A stretch of DNA of 64,000 nt from Nereocystis luetkeana (Eukaryota; Sar; Phaeophyceae; Laminariales; Laminariaceae), in NCBI GenBank assembly GCA_031213475.1, contig JARUPZ010000019.1, forward strand, positions 1,662,940 through 1,726,939, read 5' to 3'. Every line of letters begins with the position of its first letter. The first letter of the stretch is position 1. The notes under the pieces were generated by a model that saw only the letters and a program-made list of their open reading frames with translations, was not told the origin of the DNA and did not search any database. The translations under genes were made by a program, and so were the position numbers. Positions 41,946-52,414 of the stretch are shown piece after piece.

Positions 41946-42073
41946 CGCCGGCCCGGCGCTTTCTGCATGCTGCAATGCTTTCGTAAAAAACAGAGGAGAA
42001 ACACCAAACAACCCTCCTTCCTTGGCTGCATCATCCATTGTTGACTGGACGCGAAAACATGGCTTTGGCATTG

Positions 42074-42175
42074 TTGACCCTTCCTTTTAGGACCGCAGTC
42101 CCGTTTTGGGGACAAAGTACTTTGGAATTTGACTGGTTTGTCCCCAAAAAAACCGGGACTGACTGCGGTTCTAAG
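42074..42175. mobile_element. TTAA MITE copy
   Basis: TTGACCCTTCCTTTTAGGAC at the left; GGACTGACTGCGGTTCTAAG at the right. The end beyond CTAAG is lost. Confidence 0.8.
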
Positions 42176-42224
42176 TATAGTGACGAGGTCTCACCGCTCT
42201 ATCTACCACCGGGGGCGCGGAATG

Positions 42225-42535
42225 TTTACTGTGAGTGGGCAGCGTGTTTTTGGTAGATGCTCGAGGGGAGGGGTTGGTGTCGTTTTTTGGTGGATGACGT
42301 GGAGGGGTGGATGTTGGTTGTAGGATCCTTCATGATGAGCGTCACATCAGTTTTGACTTGTTGTCGTATGTATGTGATGCGGCAGCCGCGCTTTTGTTCT
42401 GGAAAGTTCTTCTCTTCTTTCTGATACCTGGTAGTCTTTTTTAGAACAACACTACTACGAGTACGCATTGATTGTCGGATGGCAAGCATATTATATAATA
42501 TTAATAGTAGAAATAATAATAATAATAATAATACT
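42225..42535 (+). mobile_element. Family F2 with (AAT)n tail, carrying two short insertions
   Basis: It runs from GTGGGCAGCGTGTTTTTGGT to GATTGTCGGATGGCAAGCAT plus an AAT array at 42506-42533. TACCTGGTA (42425-42433) sits where the 21.4-kb copy has TA, and TACGAGTA (42456-42463) sits in the stretch that other copies show as AACACTACACATTG. Confidence 0.85.
42425..42433. repeat. TACCTGGTA insertion with empty site in F2
   Basis: TTTCTGA-TACCTGGTA-GTCTTTTT here; TTTCTGT-TA-GACTTTTT at 21581-21597. The 33.19-kb copy reads CTGTCCCTTGGTCTTTT, which may be a decayed version of the inserted state. Confidence 0.85.
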
Positions 42536-42689
42536 TGGTATCAGTAATAATAATGTATACCATACAAAATTGTGTCACTTTTACACTGCTAAAGCTTGCA
42601 TTACGCCATACGTTCGTAAATACGATCATATATTATATATGCGTGTGTGTAGACGAATCGTAATGAATGGTATTCCTGGTAGACGGCGT

Positions 42690-42765
42690 CTCCGGTGGCT
42701 TGGTGGGTGGTCCCCGTGCCTGCAGAAATCAATTACGCAAGTAAGCAAATTCAATTCTCATTGAG
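42690..42765 (+). repeat. SINE3 tRNA-like head fragment
   Basis: GTCTCCGGTGGCTTGGTGGG, TGGTCCCCGTGCCTGCAGAA, ATCAATT, and a decayed B-box region ATTCAATTCTCATTGAG. It matches the head of the 62.5-kb copy. Confidence 0.7.
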
Positions 42766-42819
42766 CGCACATACGAAAGAAGGGCCTTTTTATTCTGTCA
42801 ACATTGATCAGCGGTACTA

Positions 42820-42935
42820 TTACGGGGGACCATAATAGTAAATATAGGACTTATGGTACACACCAACACCTGTATATTCACCTGTTTTTACTAACAATAT
42901 TTATTTGGTCCTATTTGCTTTGGTCCCCCCCGTAA
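42820..42935. mobile_element. TTACGGGGGACC MITE, copy 9
   Basis: Ends TTACGGGGGACCATAATAG and TTTGGTCCCCCCCGTAA; about 116 bp. Confidence 0.9.
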
Positions 42936-42959
42936 CAGAGATACGCTGCGAAGGAACTG

Positions 42960-44305
42960 CAGAGAAACAATAAGCTGGTAAGAGACACAGATATGTCGAG
43001 GCTGGATAGGGCAACCTGCTTGTAGTTCGCGGTCTTCTTATTATTGCTCCTCAAGTGACTTCAGAGAGAGAGATAGAGGGATCGAGTGAGCGGGGTGGGT
43101 TTCGTCGGGGACACAACTCAGCCCAGAGACGTTGACGAAAACTGACCTGTATGTAGATACAGTCTACCGGGACGTTATCAGAGTGAAGATTCCCAAACTG
43201 AAACATAATGTTCTGCTCACCGAGGGGTGACTCCACTGACTAAATATTCCCAAAGTGCTACGCATCACCATGTAAGATTCGCATAGAGGTTATTCCCGAC
43301 ACGCGACGTTCAACCATGTAAAAGATTCGCGTTCGAGCATATTACCAAAAGCGCTACGTACAACCATATAAGGTTCGCATATGGATATATACGTTCCAAT
43401 ACGATGCGTGCGCTATACTCCATCCCATTATCCCACCCAGAATAGTCGTATAGATGCACATCTGATTCACACACGACGACAAACAATGAGGGCCCTATCA
43501 TCCCAAAATCGGGGAGGGCGATCGAAGATGCGGCCATTCGGCACAGAAATAAGGTGATGAGTCTAACCTCGTAGTGAGGCTTCGACCTCGCTCAAGAAAT
43601 AAGTGACTCTCCGGAAGGAGAACAAGAAAAACGCGCGTGACCTGAACTACTGCACGTAAAAAAAAACTAATTGACTTGGAATTCAAAAGTAGAAAGGCTG
43701 CCATGATGACGCACATAGATAGGGAAACAGGAGTCGGGGAGGGTAGAAAAAGGCTGTGGGAAGAAGGTACGTCTAGCTCAGCGGTGACCAGTCCTGCCGA
43801 CGACGTCAAATGTGAAGGAGCTACAAATATATAAGCTGGTAAGAGACACTGGGGTGTCGAGGCCGGATAGGGCACGCTGCTTGTAGTCCACGGCCTTCTT
43901 ACTATTGCTCCTCAAGTGAGTTGAGAAAGAGGGAGCTCGAGTGAGCGAGGGGGGCTTCGTCGGGGGCACAGACTCAGCCTGGACGTTGTGACCAGACCTC
44001 ACCTGTATCCAGATACAGCCTACCGGGACGTTGTCATACAGAAGATTCCCAAACTGTAATATCATAACGTTCAGCTCACAAAGGGGGCTTCTGTACTGGC
44101 TCCATTGAACAGTCCCAAAGCGCCACGTATAACAAAGTAGATTCTCGCATAGAGGTTATTCCCAACGCTACGTTTAACAACATAAGATTCATATATATTC
44201 GGGCATATTTTTTAGCGCAACGTACAACCATACAAGATTCGCACACGGGCATATACGCTCCTATTCTATGGGTGTGCTACTCCACCCCATTAGCCCACCC
44301 TAAAC
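42960..44305. repeat. Tandem duplication (two units of about 490 bp)
   Basis: Unit 1 (42960-43450) and unit 2 (43822-44305) share AAGCTGGTAAGAGACAC, CTTGTAGTYCRCGG, ATTGCTCCTCAAGTGA, GGGACGTTRTCA, AAGATTCCCAAACTG, GGTTATTCCC and a CCCATT-ATCCCACCC end, in order. Inside each unit is a second level of about 50-bp repeats (CTACGTACAACCATA-AGATTCGCATA). The spacer of about 370 bp is unrelated. A fragment recurs at 52835-52930. Confidence 0.8.
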
Positions 44306-44383
44306 ACTGAGCTAACAGTCAGGGTTGTCTACTGAGCTTACAGTCAAGGCTGCCTGGGAAACGACGAGCAGATATAAATAGTG

Positions 44384-44520
44384 ATAATGCTGAAACCTAT
44401 TGAGGCCCAACAAATACCAAGGCAAAAACACCGGGAGGGAGAAAGAGCGACACCTACCTACCTGTGACCATGGCTTGTCCAGAACAGAAGCTGGAAAGCA
44501 AGAAAAGCGAAGAAAACAAA
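44384..44520 (+). repeat. SINE3 body fragment
   Basis: AATGCTGAAACCTATTGAGG, CACCGGGAGGGAGAAAGAGC, TGTGACCATGGCTTGTCCAG, GCTGGAAAGCAAGAAAAG. Confidence 0.7.
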
Positions 44521-44699
44521 AAAACGCACACACAGGCAATCACAGTTTAGTTGTTGGTAAATCACACACCCATTCCACAGTTTTCTTCTCAGAATATGCT
44601 ATCTCGTACCGGTATGATACACAGACAACATTTACTTCGAGTATAAAATTTATACCCTGGTATCTCGTTTAATATAGAGAACATTCACTGCCTGCTTCT

Positions 44700-45240
44700 T
44701 TTTTTTTTCCCGTCCCAAGTATCATCATCGCCGTTCTTTTATTTATTTCCTGTTAATAGTTGTAGCTCAGATCCAGGGCGTAATAAGGATTACCCTGGGC
44801 TGGGTAATCGATCGATCTTTTGCTCCTATAGCTCTGAAGGTAACACCTTCACATTTGGCGTCGTCGAGGACACGGATTCGAATCACGCTCCGATTTATAG
44901 AAGAAACGCCTGCGCGTGCGTCCCTGCAAACGCATCTCTCCCTGGCTCCCCAGATATTGAAACGAAGCGGGTAGGCCAGCGTACGGCCGCATACGGTACC
45001 GACGCCCCAAATATCACGCCGTTCAGAGGGAGGGGGGAGAGTGTTAAAAGTATTTTACCCTGGGCTGGGTAATCGATCGATCTTTTACCCCTATAGCTCG
45101 GTAGGTAACACCTTCACACAGGGTCCTCCCGCTTCCCCACTCCCACGGTTCGTGCCTTCGTTTTTATCGCGAGAAGGCTTTATCAGCCCTTTCTTCGCTT
45201 GCTTGTCGTTTCGCGTCTAATTAGCCCCACGGCCAAGAAA
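44700..45240. mobile_element. SINE1 inserted into SINE2
   Basis: SINE2 (minus) begins with a T run at 44700 and stops at about 44786 (AGCTCAGATCCAGGGCG). SINE1 (plus) then runs 44790-45050 (ACCCTGGGCTGGGTAATCGA, TCCTATAGCTC, ACACCTTCACATTTGGCGTC, GGATTCGAATC, CTCCCTGGCTCCCCAG), followed by a second SINE1 head at 45050-45115. SINE2 resumes at about 45120 (GGGTCCTCCCGCTTCC, TTTTTATCGCGAGAAGGCTT). Confidence 0.75.
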
Positions 45241-45631
45241 TTACCTATTATGACAAGAACGCATTACATATACTTCGAAGTAGATAGGGCTCACTTGGTG
45301 GGGGGCGCTTCAAAATTACACCGAATAAATTGTACCTGGTACGTACGTAGTTGGTAGCAGCCGGTCGATGCAGAATAGTCGGTGCAGAATAGCGTATTGG
45401 TCTGTATGAATACGCTCAAGGTTTTTTCACCACGAATGCTGGTGTCACAGCAGTGAGGGTCTAAGGTTTGCTCAGATACATAATCAAGAAAGCGGTTCTA
45501 GCTGGTGGCGTGCCCATATATATAGTAAATCTACCAGTAATAATGTTGGGATGAGGGGTGGCGCGTCATGGTGGAGGCACCAACAGCTGCAGCATCAACA
45601 TACCGGCCAACACCGCCCCCCTACAGCGACC

Positions 45632-46046
<415 letters not shown>

Positions 46047-46049
46047 GTG

Positions 46050-47080
46050 TGCATCAAATGGGTCCCCTCTTCTTGAGCGCTTCCACTCTCGAACTGACAA
46101 CGTGATATTCGTCCAAATACTCACGGTATGTATGTGCGTATTGATGGACTATCTTTTCCACCATCTCCCTCTCTCGTTAGTTGGGCGTTCTACCTCTTCT
46201 ATCTGTTGTTGCTGCCACTGTAGTGGCCCCTCTCTGGTGCCGCCGGTTGACCAGTGCCGGCAGCCCGCTATATGTAGTGCCTGTGGAATCGCTGGTACAT
46301 AATATGAGGTCAACCAGTGTGGCAGTGCGCGGAGTATATATTGTCGGTTGCCGCTATTCGCTATTACAGCAGTCAGTGCCGGTATTGTTGACTGTGCCGC
46401 ATACCGGCACTATAGAGGGACCCATACTGTATGTACAACAAGTAGACGTATTACACCAACCGATCGTTTGACAGGCAGCCTTACTAGAGCATTCGGTAGA
46501 TGCACCGGCCTACAGTGTAGGCCCGCCAATAAGAAAAAGTGCCCAATAAGAACATAATGCTGACTTTTTGGAGAACTCTAAGAAATCGGGTTAATTAAGA
46601 AAAACGGGTCATTGGTGAACTCTACACTAAAATTTAATACTACGAGGTAGGTACCAGGTATATATGTTAGCATATGGTCAAGGTTGTTTGAAGATAGCGC
46701 TCCAATAAGAATCTCAGGCTTGCCCAGATTATTAGGTGTTTCTTGTTGACGGGCCCATACTGTAATAATGTGTGGCATTCATTTGGCATGCCAAGAAGAG
46801 TGGGGGAAATAATAGGCAGGGAGAGGTCGAGACAGCGAGTATTGCACGACGAGAGCGGAACATTCTGGGTGTTTATCTCTCAAGTACGTGCTGAATTCCA
46901 AGCAATTGTAAATACAGCACAGAAGTAAGTACTACCGATAGATCTATTTTATCTATGGGGTCACGGCTGCGTGGTCAAGTATAAGTACCAGGTATGGGGT
47001 TACAGCTACACGGCGGTAAAGTGCGCGGATCACCACACCAGACTGAAGGCTGTCTGCATGTAAGTACGTAGGTAGGTATG
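46050..47080. other. Unassigned DNA, no gene seen
   Basis: No motif recognised. Positions 46200-46450 contain repeated CCGGCA/TGCCGG and CAGTGCC words (46250, 46324, 46374), a weak sign of local duplication. Confidence 0.45.
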
Positions 47081-47085
47081 TGTGT

Positions 47086-47242
47086 GTATGTATGTATGTA
47101 TGTATGTATGTATGTATGTATGTATGTATGTATGTATGTATGTATGTATGTATGTATGTATGTATGTATGTATGTATGTATGTATGTATGTATGTATGTA
47201 TGTATGTATGTATGTATGTATGTATGTATGTATGTATGTATG
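47086..47242. repeat. (GTAT)n microsatellite, about 39 units
   Basis: A pure tetranucleotide over about 157 bp, ending directly at repeat N. Confidence 0.97.
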
Positions 47243-47480
47243 CCTACGCCGCCCACTACGCTCGTTCAGGAAGGAAAAACACATCAAATTAATATGTCAA
47301 ACGGACAGAGGTCCATGATCGTATTTAGTTTTTTCAGAATTGACCGTCGTTGCAAACTGGCGACTTGATAATAATGCCAAGAGTCCTACAGCCTTGCTTC
47401 AGGACAAAACAGTTCGGACGCCACATGCGCTTCGCGTCGCGGGCGGTTGCCGGAAGTACGTCGCCCTCTACGCTCGCTCA
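47240..47480 (+). repeat. Repeat N, copy 1
   Basis: GCCTACGCCGCCCACTACGC, TTCAGGAAGGAAAA, TTGCAAACTGGCGACTTGAT, AATGCCAAGAGTCC, CGGACGCCACATGCGCTTCG match 63757-63990 in order. Confidence 0.8.
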
Positions 47481-47489
47481 CATGCCGTA

Positions 47490-48500
47490 CGTACGTACAT
47501 ATCCGAGGTACGAAGGGTAATCACTTTCCTCTTTTGACAGGCTTGCTGTATGTGCTTCTGTACGAAAGAGAAAGCACAGCACGGCACAGCAGCACCGCAA
47601 AAAACAATGAAAATGAAACCGAAAAAATTGGGAAGAAAAAAAATCCCCCGTCCCCTCATGAAATCATTTTCTGTCTGATTGGAACACCTTGCACTGGTAA
47701 AAAACAAAACAAAAAAAACGTACAACATAGCTTCTCTCTCAGCCTCATACGCCGCCCGCCCCCCTCGCGACCCCATCGCCACCGATTTGGTCCGGGTAAA
47801 GTTTTCTCTACTCTCTGCCACAGTGAGCTCCGTCGCCCGCCCCGGGTTAATCCCGATGCTCACTGTGGCCATCGTTCGCCAGCTCAACAATGTTGTTATT
47901 CAGACCGGGTAACTCCCCCTGTGATTTTCAGCCCGGTCGCACAAATGAGCACCGCTTGAATGTTATCTCGCGATCAATGCCGAACGACCCTTATAACTCG
48001 TACGTACCCTATAAAAAAACACAATTGGGGGCCAGACAGAGCCCATTCATGCATCCCTCGTGTCTCGACGCACACGCCACGCCTAGGGACGAAGGCGTCG
48101 ACCGCGCTCCTTCCAACCCCCCCTCTACCCGCCAGCACCCGCTGACACCCGCGACGGCGCCGGGCTCACCCGCGGTGCCGTGCTCGGAGTACACACACGC
48201 ACACGAAACGAAAGAAGAAAAAAGGAAGAAAGCACCGAGAGTGCCCAGAAAAAGAGAGGAAACAAAGACCCGCAGGAAAGGCCCGGCAAGGAATGAAGGG
48301 AGGCGGTTTCGAAGTGGGAGCTCTGAGAGGCCAGGGATGTACCAACCGAGCACGCTCAGAGAGTGAGATCTAAGTAAGTGGTTCTATGTATTTATGCATG
48401 TACCAGGTATTATGCGTGTATGCTTCAAGAGACAAGACGAGCGATCCTCTGCCAGTGCGCCCAATATACCGTACGTGTATACGTTCAGTATTAGCTTTCG
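47490..48500. other. GC-rich unassigned region with open frames
   Basis: Overlapping frames at 47447-47959 (+), 47468-47890 (-) and 47890-48366 (+) are 140-170 codons long. The last ends in a Lys/Arg-rich stretch (ETKEEKRKKAPRVPRKREE) from low-complexity purine sequence. No domain was recognised. It is the most gene-like stretch in the window by length and base composition, but support is weak. Confidence 0.3.
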
Positions 48501-48503
48501 CGG

Positions 48504-48597
48504 CCCCTTTAGAACCGCAGTCCCGTTTTGGGGACAAACTACTTGAAATTTGAGTGGTTTGTCCCCAAATATAGGACTGCGGTTCTAAAGGGGTTAA
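48504..48597. mobile_element. TTAA MITE copy
   Basis: GGCCCCTTTAGAACCGCAGT and GACTGCGGTTCTAAAGGGGT, with TTAA only on the right. Confidence 0.88.
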
Positions 48598-48737
48598 GTA
48601 CTTCAGTATGTACGCAGGTATATATCTACTGTTTGCTGTACGCCAGGTACGACTATCCACTGGCTGTATGACGTATGACGTAACGCAACGTTGAAGTATT
48701 GCTGCAGTTGCGAGCGAATGTTTTAATGTTTCGGTGC

Positions 48738-48850
48738 ATGACCCTATTTTAGGGCAAACTGCAGCCTCGTGTTAGGGGCAGATCGCTCAATCTATATGTC
48801 ATATGAGTGGTTTGCCCCCAAAACGGGACTGCAGTTCTAATCGAGGTGTA
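48738..48850. mobile_element. TTAA MITE, diverged subtype
   Basis: CTGCAGCCTCGTGTTAGGGG is shared with the 30.3-kb subtype; the right arm CCCCCAAAACGGGACTGCAG is typical. Confidence 0.7.
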
Positions 48851-48859
48851 ACACGGGCG

Positions 48860-51330
48860 ATAAAGCTGACACACCCACATACATCCCCTACTGGGAACGA
48901 TTTCTGAGTCGAGATCTTCTCCGAAACAAGAACAAGGGCACGCACAACAACAGCACACAACAACAAAGAAGGTTTTGTTTTGGAAGAGCTCTCGTCGTCG
49001 AGAGATTGTTATTATGGGCAGATCGCTCGGCGTTGGTTTGCACTCATCACCACTCCGTTCTCGAGCCTCCCTGGAAAATTGTCCGACGGGGGGGGGGGGG
49101 GGGGGGTTGATCGTGCCGTAGTCTACACCGGTACTCTGATACCAGTACCTGGTATTGTCTACGGTCCAGTCTTCCATCAATATAGTCTAGTTACGCACTG
49201 TAGACTTACCGTAGTAACTTATTATGTATTCTCACCTGTGTCCGTTCCTCCGTGGTGGAGTGGTGGAGGTCCGAAGAGTGGTGGAGCGTCCAAATAGACC
49301 AGACCACGGCTTCGAATCGCCCCAGCTAGCGCCCACCATCCCACCACCACCAGCATCACCATCACAACAACCATCGCTGCAGCAGCTGCAGGTTTATTTT
49401 GGAGCCACCATGACGACCCACGACCACGAATGACCTCCCTGAGAGTCTTGACATGACAACAAACAGTCACAAACAACTGGAAGAACGAACGAATGAACGA
49501 ACGAACGAACGAACGAACGAACGAATGAACGCACAACGTGCTCCGCGTTCGCTCCTCGCTCCGTCCCTGCGTCGCCGAGCCAATCTCTCTCTTCATCTCC
49601 TTCTCTCTCTCACTCTCTTCTATTCTCCATCCTGCTTTTTCTTCAAAGTGTCTTTCGTCTCGTGTCGGCGGGGTGCAGCCCGCGACCTGTGGCTAACACC
49701 TCGAGTGCGATGCTGGCAGTTAGCGACAGCAAAGAAAGGCTGGTGGCTTGTCGTCATCATTATGATTATTGCTTGTACGTAGTACTACTATGCCACTACT
49801 GATAGAGGAATGATAGATCACGACCGGTCGTAAGCGGACAAAGATCGGCCGCTCCTACTCACTATCCGAAGCAACAACAGTTGCTATACACACATACTGG
49901 TACCAGGTACAGTAGTAGCAGCTACGTAGTGTATTCTTTATATGCTGAGGCGAAGTACAACTATAAATATGTACTTCAATATATACCACCTTCATTATTA
50001 AGATATTACTATACATTTAATATTAGTAGTTTTGACTTCTCGTCTGTACCTACCTGTTAGTTCGTAGATGTAGAGTAGAATACTAGTAGAATATAATATC
50101 TGTACATGGATAACACATACTGCTGTTGTGATAGATAACCAAGCCATAGGGCTTGCGCCCGATGTATGTCCGAAACCACCGACCGCCCGTGTTAATTCGT
50201 CACGATTGATTTGTAACATTTTATTCGCGTTCTCGAGATCGCGATACTACAATGAATGATTACACAACCAACCCTTGCCAGTTTTATTTGTTGATTCTTA
50301 TTTCAACTATTTAACAACAATGGTGGGTGTTACGATCAGCAGGCGGAATACTTTGTATTGTAACCCTGGACAGGTTTGCCCATTAAGTCGGTACTCGTTG
50401 GCACTCACGTATGTTGCTTGCTTCGAGATGGAAGAAGAGCAGCTATATTCCTTCCGTGAACGGGGAGACCGAGACCAAGCTCGTGCCTCTCTCTGGAAAA
50501 CCCCTGGTTTTCCACCTAAGATACGCCTTCCAAGCACTGCGAATACGATCCCAGTGCCTGAACCCAGGTGATTACCGGGCTTTCAGCCTTATTCAAGGCA
50601 GTATCATCTCATGGGAATGAGAAGCGTGACAGATGGCGGTCCTTTGTTTTCACTGTTGTTAATACTGTGTTCCAACAATAGTCTTGGGATCGTATTCACT
50701 ATTTATTTATCGATGCCCGTCAGCACATAAACCTTTTATAAGGGCTGGGTAGGTATGGGTTGGTGGGTGTGGATTGGTGTGAAGGTAGGTGGGGTGCTGG
50801 GTCCGTCGGATGGTGCGTGGGCTGGTTGGTTCCGCCATCACCTACAACTCACCACCCCACCACCAACAACAGTTTGATGCCAAGCGATGCGCGTCAGCAC
50901 AAAAACTTTGCGTGGTGGATGGGTGGACGGGGGGACGGAGGCCGTACTATCATTTTTCTTGCATGCCTTAGTCATTTAGCAATTGTGGCCACGCATCGCT
51001 TTCGAGACGGAGCTCCGGGGGGAGGGGGGGGGGGTACAAATAATGCCAATCAATGTATTTCTTGACCACTTCACCAATTGAAAAACAATAGTAATAGCAA
51101 CACCACCTACCTGTGAAAAACAAATATAATCAGCCAGCCACAACAACACCATGTATGTATGTGAAAAAATAACACACACTACAACAAAACACAGCAACTG
51201 GCTCGGGGGGGCGGAGGGAAACGATCAACAACATACAGCATCTACAAGTAAGTGCAAATGAAATTCCTGAACCACACACTTGTCACACAGTTGACAACAC
51301 CACAACAAGTTTTGCAAATCGAATGTTAAT
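48860..51330. other. Unassigned DNA with simple repeats
   Basis: G run at 49088-49107; (AACG)n at 49485-49526; AT-rich 49910-50110. Frames at 50275-50620 have no known domain. Positions 50961-51035 resemble 52138-52208 (CTTTCGAG-SGGAGC...GGGGGGAG), flanking the LINE copy at 51.3-52.0 kb. Confidence 0.5.
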
Positions 51331-51340
51331 AATAACCTAA

Positions 51341-51769
51341 GTAAACAACACCATTAATCGAGACGGAACAGCCGCCTCCACTTCTCAGACGCGAAAGCGC
51401 AACCACTACGCTCGTGCAGGACAAGTGTCCTCCGACGAGCGCAGCCATAAAATTGTCACCCTCGCGGTGGAAAGCTTTGGACGCCTCGGGAAGGAAGGGA
51501 GCGATTTCATCGACCAGCTGGCGGCGAGCATCGTTGGAGGAACGGGCGGGGGATCTTTAGCAAGAAAAGGGGTTTGTAAGGAGCATCTTTTCCAGGTCAT
51601 ATCGGTGACCACCCAGGTCGCGATCTCGCGCAGAGTGCACCGATATAAGCTCGCCCTGCGAGACGGCCAGGCTGCCAGGGGGAGAAGGGAGGAGGAGGGA
51701 GGACTACTTCCCATGGCGTGGGGGTGGAATGTAGATGGGGAGCTGGACACATGGCGTATAGATACATAG
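51341..51769 (+). pseudogene. Non-LTR retrotransposon reverse transcriptase, C-terminal fragment (open)
   Basis: The frame is open from just after a stop at 51338 to a stop at 51767-51769. In order it contains KRNHYARAGQV, HKIVTLAVESFGRLGKEGSD, FIDQLAASIVGG, ARKGVCKEHLFQVISVTTQV, AISRRVHRYKLALRDGQAAR and PMAWGWNVDGELDTW. The ESFGRLG-type block near the C-terminus is known from plant and algal LINE-like reverse transcriptases. The catalytic YADD-type region is missing because the copy is 5'-truncated, so no active enzyme is encoded. The same blocks occur at 21962-22193, and the PMAWGW end recurs at 20917, 20995, 33870 (minus) and 34595. Confidence 0.8.
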
Positions 51770-51960
51770 TAGTAGGTAAAACATCTCGGTAAATGGTGGT
51801 GGTGCGTGTTCAAGTGAGTACACGCAGGGAAGGAGAATTGGTTGGATGAAGTTAGTGGTATTCGACGAATTATGTCAGCTTTTTCATTTTGAATGGATAA
51901 CGCCCTGCGCATTGTCAGATCTGATGGCAAATAATGATAAAAAAAAAAAAAAAAAAAATA
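51341..51960 (+). mobile_element. LINE F1, truncated copy with the best reverse transcriptase fragment
   Basis: ORF remnant 51341-51769, then a 3' UTR of a subtype shared with 40060-40205 (GGTATTCGACGAATTATGTC, AGCTTTTTCATTTTGAATGG). It ends GCGCATTGTCAGATCTGATG, GCAAATAATGATA and a run of about 20 A. The TTGTCRGAT...GATGGCAA end shows an extra ATCTG. Confidence 0.85.
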
Positions 51961-52300
51961 AGTGGAACATAATCACCGACACACATCGACAACAAATACC
52001 AATTAAACTGGCGGGGGGGGGGGAGGAAAACACTCATCAACATTCAACAACAACAGTACAACAGCAAATAAAAGTAGTCAACCACATGCCGCAAGTAATG
52101 CAAAACAAAAAAACAGCCGGGGGGGGGCGTACTCATTTATTTGTTGCTTGCCTTCGTCGTTCGACCATTGACCACGTACCCCTTTCGAGGGGGAGCCTGG
52201 GGGGAGAATGAGCTATTCTAAATTTCAGGCGTGATTCATATATTTATAAAATTAAAACACAACGACGGCTGCGAGATCGAGAATTTCGTCAAATAAATGT
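51961..52300. other. Unassigned DNA
   Basis: Two G runs (52012-52022 and 52122-52128) and a stretch at 52138-52208 resembling 50961-51035. No gene. Confidence 0.5.
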
Positions 52301-52304
52301 ACTA

Positions 52305-52409
52305 TTACGGGGGACCATAGTTAATAGGACCTATGGTATAGATAAAAACCTATATATTTAACCATTTTTACTAACAATATTTGGTCCTATTAACTATGGT
52401 CCCCCGTAA
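52305..52409. mobile_element. TTACGGGGGACC MITE, copy 10 (near consensus)
   Basis: 105 bp, perfect ends, inner arms AATAGGACC and GGTCCTATT paired, TA on both sides. A good reference for the family. Confidence 0.93.
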
Positions 52410-52414
52410 TAGGT

